Below, one piece after another: positions 61,551 to 64,000 of a stretch of 64,000 nt of DNA. The position numbers were made by a program, and so were the translations under genes. The DNA is from Planomonospora_B alba. Lineage in GTDB: Bacteria > Actinomycetota > Actinomycetes > Streptosporangiales > Streptosporangiaceae. The DNA lies in contig NZ_BAAAUT010000013.1 in NCBI RefSeq assembly GCF_039534085.1, positions 1 through 64,000 on the forward strand, read 5' to 3'. The notes beneath the pieces were generated by a model. The model searched no databases. It worked only from the letters and a program-made list of their open reading frames with translations, and was not told the origin of the DNA. Each line of letters starts with the position of its first letter. The first letter of the stretch is position 1.

Positions 61551-63026
61551 GTGCCCCTGGAGACCTCGATCGTCACGGCCGCGCGGGTGCCGGAGGACGC
61601 CGCGCTGCTCGCGGTGCCGTTCGGCGCGGATCTCGCCCCTCCGGTGGAGCTGCCGGTGCCCGCCGCCGGGCTGCTCGCCTGCTACGAGGCCAAGGGCGAG
61701 GCCGGGGAGATCGTCGACGTGCCGGTGGCGCGGGGAGGGGCCGTCGGCCGCGTGCTGCTGTACGGCATCGGCGACGGTTCGGCCGACGCGCTGCGCAAGG
61801 CCGGGGCGGCGGTCGCCCGCCGGGGCAGGGGCCGTGACGAGATCAGCGTGGTGCCGCCGGCCGGGGCCGCGGGGACGGGCGCCGCGGAGGCCGTCGCGGC
61901 GTTCACCGAGGGCGCGCTGCTGGCCTCCTACACCTTCCGGATCGGCGAGACCCCCGCCGCCTCCCGGCCGGTGGGCTCGATCCGGCTCGTCACCGGTGAC
62001 GGCGGGGAGACCGGAAGCGCACCGGACACCGGCTCCGTCGAGGCCGGGCTCGCCCGGGGGAAGGCCCTCGCCGGCGCCGTCGCGCTCGCCCGGGACCTGG
62101 CCAACACCCCCTCCTCGGTGAAGAGCCCCGCCTGGCTGGCCGAGCGTGCCGCCGAGCAGGGCGTGGCCACCAGGATCTGGGACGAGCACGAGCTGCGCGC
62201 CGAGGGGTTCGGCGGCATCCTCGCCGTCGGCCAGGGCTCGGTGAACCCGCCGCGGCTCGTCCAGCTCTCCTACGAGCCGGAGGGCGGGCGGGCGGACGGG
62301 CACGTGGTCCTCGTCGGCAAGGGCATCACCTACGACACCGGCGGGCTCTCGCTCAAGCCGACCGAGGGCATGAAGTTCATGAAGACCGACATGGCGGGCG
62401 GCGCGGTCGTCATCGCGGTCCTGGGCGCGCTGGCCGCCCTCGGCGCGCGGGTGCGCGTCACCGGCCTGGTCGCCGCCGCGGAGAACTCCTTCTCCGGCGC
62501 GGCGCAGCGCCCCGGCGACGTGATCACCCAGTACGGCGGGCGGACCGTCGAGGTCCTCAACACCGACGCCGAGGGCCGGCTGGTGATGGCGGACGCGCTG
62601 GCCTACGCCGACGCCGAGCTGGACCCGGACGTCATGGTGGACGTCGCCACGCTGACCGGGGCGATCAGCGTGGCCCTGGGCAAGGGCCTGGGCGCGGTCT
62701 TCGCCTCCGACGACGAGCTGGCCGCCCGGCTGGTCGAGGCGGGAGAGGCGAGCGGCGAGCGGCTCTGGCGGATGCCGCTGATCGAGGACTACGCGCCGGC
62801 CCTGGAGTCCTCCGTGGCCGACCTGGCCAACATCGAGGCCGGGTCGGCCTACGGCGCGGGCTCGATCACCGCGGCGCTGTTCCTGCGCGAGTTCACCGGG
62901 AAGCGGCCGTGGGCGCACCTGGACATCGCGGGGGTCGGCCGGAGCACCTCGGACGAGGGGCTGCTGACCAAGGGCGCGACCGGCTTCGGCGTGCGCCTGC
63001 TGCTGGAGTGGCTGTCGGGCCGCTGA
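61551..63026 (+). CDS. pepA: Leucyl aminopeptidase (M17)
   Basis: 491 aa; GTG 61551 after GGAG. The C-terminal catalytic domain shows VLVGKGITYDTGGLSLKPTE, MKTDMAGGAVVIAV, the active-site NTDAEGRLVMADAL and YGAGSITAALFLREF. The metal ligands Lys, Asp and Glu and the catalytic Lys/Arg pair are intact. Removes N-terminal leucine and related residues. Confidence 0.93.
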   Translation: MPLETSIVTAARVPEDAALLAVPFGADLAPPVELPVPAAGLLACYEAKGEAGEIVDVPVARGGAVGRVLLYGIGDGSADALRKAGAAVARRGRGRDEISVVPPAGAAGTGAAEAVAAFTEGALLASYTFRIGETPAASRPVGSIRLVTGDGGETGSAPDTGSVEAGLARGKALAGAVALARDLANTPSSVKSPAWLAERAAEQGVATRIWDEHELRAEGFGGILAVGQGSVNPPRLVQLSYEPEGGRADGHVVLVGKGITYDTGGLSLKPTEGMKFMKTDMAGGAVVIAVLGALAALGARVRVTGLVAAAENSFSGAAQRPGDVITQYGGRTVEVLNTDAEGRLVMADALAYADAELDPDVMVDVATLTGAISVALGKGLGAVFASDDELAARLVEAGEASGERLWRMPLIEDYAPALESSVADLANIEAGSAYGAGSITAALFLREFTGKRPWAHLDIAGVGRSTSDEGLLTKGATGFGVRLLLEWLSGR

Positions 63027-63074
63027 GCGCCGCCCCGCGGCGGGCCCGTGCGGGCCGGCCGTACGGCCGGGCGG

Positions 63075-63725
63075 TCAGGAGCCGAGCTTGAGCGCGGCCA
63101 GGATGCCGCCGCCGAGGGGGAGCAGCAGGGGGCGGAGCCGCTCGTCGGAGCGGACCAGCTTGCCCAGCTCCCGGACGGCGACGGTCTCCGGGTCGCGCCG
63201 GGCCGGGTCGGCGACCCGGTGGTGGAGCAGGGCGTTGTCGAAGACGACGACGCCGCCCACCCGGAGCAGCCGGACGGACTCGGCGAGATAGTCGCCGTAC
63301 TCCCGCATGGCGCCGTCGCAGAAGACCATGTCGTATCCGCCGTCGGACAGGCGCGGCAGCACGTCCAGCGCGCGGCCCGTGATCAGCCGGACCCGGCCGC
63401 CGGAGAAACCGGCCTGGGCGAAGCTCTGCCGGGCCAGGCGCTGGTGCTCCGGCTCCACGTCCACGCTGGTGAGCGTGCCGTCGGGCCGCATGCCGCGCAG
63501 CAGCCACAGGCCGGAGACGCCGCAGCCGGTGCCGATCTCCACGACGGCGCGGGCGTTGACGGCGGTGGCGAGGAAGCAGAGGGCGGCGCCGCAGCTCGGC
63601 GAGACCGGAGGGGCCCCCACCTCGACGGCCTGCCGCCGGGCCAGGCGCAGGATCTCGTCTTCGGGATGGAAGTCCTCGGCATAGGCCAGAGTGGCCTCCA
63701 ACGGACTGCTCGGCGTCTCTGCCAT
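63075..63725 (-). CDS. O-methyltransferase (Rv1220c-like)
   Basis: 216 aa from ATG 63725 after GGAGAGG. AYAEDFHPEDEILRLARRQA, SAM motif VVEIGTGCGVSGLWLL, VDVEPEHQRLAR, YDMVFCDGAMREYGDYL and VVVFDNALLHHRVADP. This is the COMT-like family. Divergent from sigE exactly as Rv1220c is in M. tuberculosis. The methyl acceptor is unknown. Confidence 0.88.
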   Translation of the reverse strand: MAETPSSPLEATLAYAEDFHPEDEILRLARRQAVEVGAPPVSPSCGAALCFLATAVNARAVVEIGTGCGVSGLWLLRGMRPDGTLTSVDVEPEHQRLARQSFAQAGFSGGRVRLITGRALDVLPRLSDGGYDMVFCDGAMREYGDYLAESVRLLRVGGVVVFDNALLHHRVADPARRDPETVAVRELGKLVRSDERLRPLLLPLGGGILAALKLGS

Positions 63726-63804
63726 CGGCCTCTCCTCTCCCGCTCTCGATCCGTGCACCGTCGCGCATGCGCTGGGTCGCAGCCTAAGGGAGGCAGGCCG
63801 GATC

Positions 63805-63832
63805 GGGAACTCATGCCCCGGCTGGGACGTTG
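63805..63832 (+). promoter_or_regulatory. SigR/SigH-type ECF promoter upstream of sigE
   Basis: GGGAAC (63805-63810), 18 bases, GTTG (63829-63832): the consensus of thiol-oxidative-stress sigma factors SigR (Streptomyces) and SigH (mycobacteria). It would start transcription about 63840, before all candidate sigE starts. Confidence 0.6.
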
Positions 63833-63901
63833 CATGGATTAAAGCGGCGTTTGCCGGTCCTCAGGGTAGTGAGCGCGCACGAAGGGACGAAACCAGGCAC
63901 T

Positions 63902-64000
63902 ATGGCGATAGCGGTGGTCCCGAAGAGAGGGGTGCTGGTGGACGAGCCCGACCACCAGGTGGATGCTCCCGTGTCAGACTGGACGCCTCCCACCTGGGAC
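63902..64000 (+). CDS. sigE: ECF sigma factor SigE, N-terminal part (3' partial)
   Basis: The frame remains open at the window edge and ends ...VSDWTPPTWD, which corresponds to the M. tuberculosis SigE segment just before region 2 (...MPSWDELV). The divergent Rv1220c-like methyltransferase supports the assignment. The start is uncertain: GTG 63869, ATG 63902 and GTG 63932 are in frame, and GTG 63938 has the best RBS (AGAGAGG, seven bases away). Mycobacterial sigE is also known for alternative starts. Confidence 0.7.
   Translation, partial: MAIAVVPKRGVLVDEPDHQVDAPVSDWTPPTWD

Noticed and set aside
63811..63993. Small minus-strand frame opposite the sigE start
   Set aside because: Entirely covered by the sigE leader and N-terminal codons; no RBS.

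Overview
The window is very GC-rich, uses GTG and TTG starts freely and is packed with short-gap operons. It encodes a mycothiol deacetylase (mshB), two mycobacterial-type succinate dehydrogenase operons, a DUF3117 protein and a SigE-type sigma factor. This points to a mycelial actinomycete, probably of the Streptosporangiaceae type; the family is inference. No rRNA, tRNA, CRISPR array, insertion sequence or clear prophage gene is visible.

Left end (1-8635): a plus-strand set that looks like part of a type IV secretion / conjugation-like apparatus: a ParA/MinD-like protein cut by the window edge, a VirB4-type ATPase, a TrbL/VirB6-like membrane protein, a single-pass VirB8/TcpC-like protein and a bifunctional transglycosylase/NlpC-P60 wall hydrolase. 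Several are joined by ATGA overlaps. A Nudix hydrolase and two low-complexity single-pass surface proteins follow (8706-12368).

Respiratory block (12.4-24.3 kb): two different succinate dehydrogenase/fumarate reductase operons face away from each other (12528-16017 minus, 20719-24139 plus). Between them lie a three-gene signalling operon (PP2C-type response regulator, CHASE3-like histidine kinase, Rcp1-like response regulator) and a LysR regulator. CRP-like sites (TGTGA-N6-TCRCW) lie upstream of both operons. The second operon ends in a strong terminator, followed by a single-domain gene remnant.

24.5-33.7 kb: a MerR regulator, the remains of a two-component system, an alpha/beta hydrolase, a small HTH protein paired with a Clp-N protein behind a palindromic operator, a heterodimeric ABC exporter with one degenerate ATP site, and an S9 peptidase.

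33.9-41.7 kb: mshB and neighbours, a penicillin-acylase-type Ntn hydrolase, an RraA-like protein, a TetR regulator with a second HTH domain at its C-terminus, its target-like hydrolase and a GNAT acetyltransferase.

41.8-49.2 kb is the most unusual stretch: a minus-strand cassette of a 815-aa protein, a RelE-like/UvrD helicase, a 616-aa paralogue of the first protein carrying a sigma-region-4-like HTH, and a cysteinyl-tRNA-synthetase-like protein that has lost its catalytic motifs. It sits inside an otherwise conserved actinobacterial gene order.

49.3-64 kb: a methyltransferase, an orphan solute-binding lipoprotein, a lone SH3-like domain, ferredoxin-dapC, dapE, two LOG-type phosphoribohydrolases, a DivIVA-like protein, 3-methyladenine glycosylase, PaaX/enoyl-CoA hydratase, DUF3117, leucyl aminopeptidase, an O-methyltransferase and, divergently, the start of sigE behind a SigR/SigH-type promoter. 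The order mshB...fdx-dapC...dapE-LOG...DivIVA-tag-DUF3117...OMT/sigE parallels the M. tuberculosis Rv1170-Rv1221 interval with genes inserted and lost.
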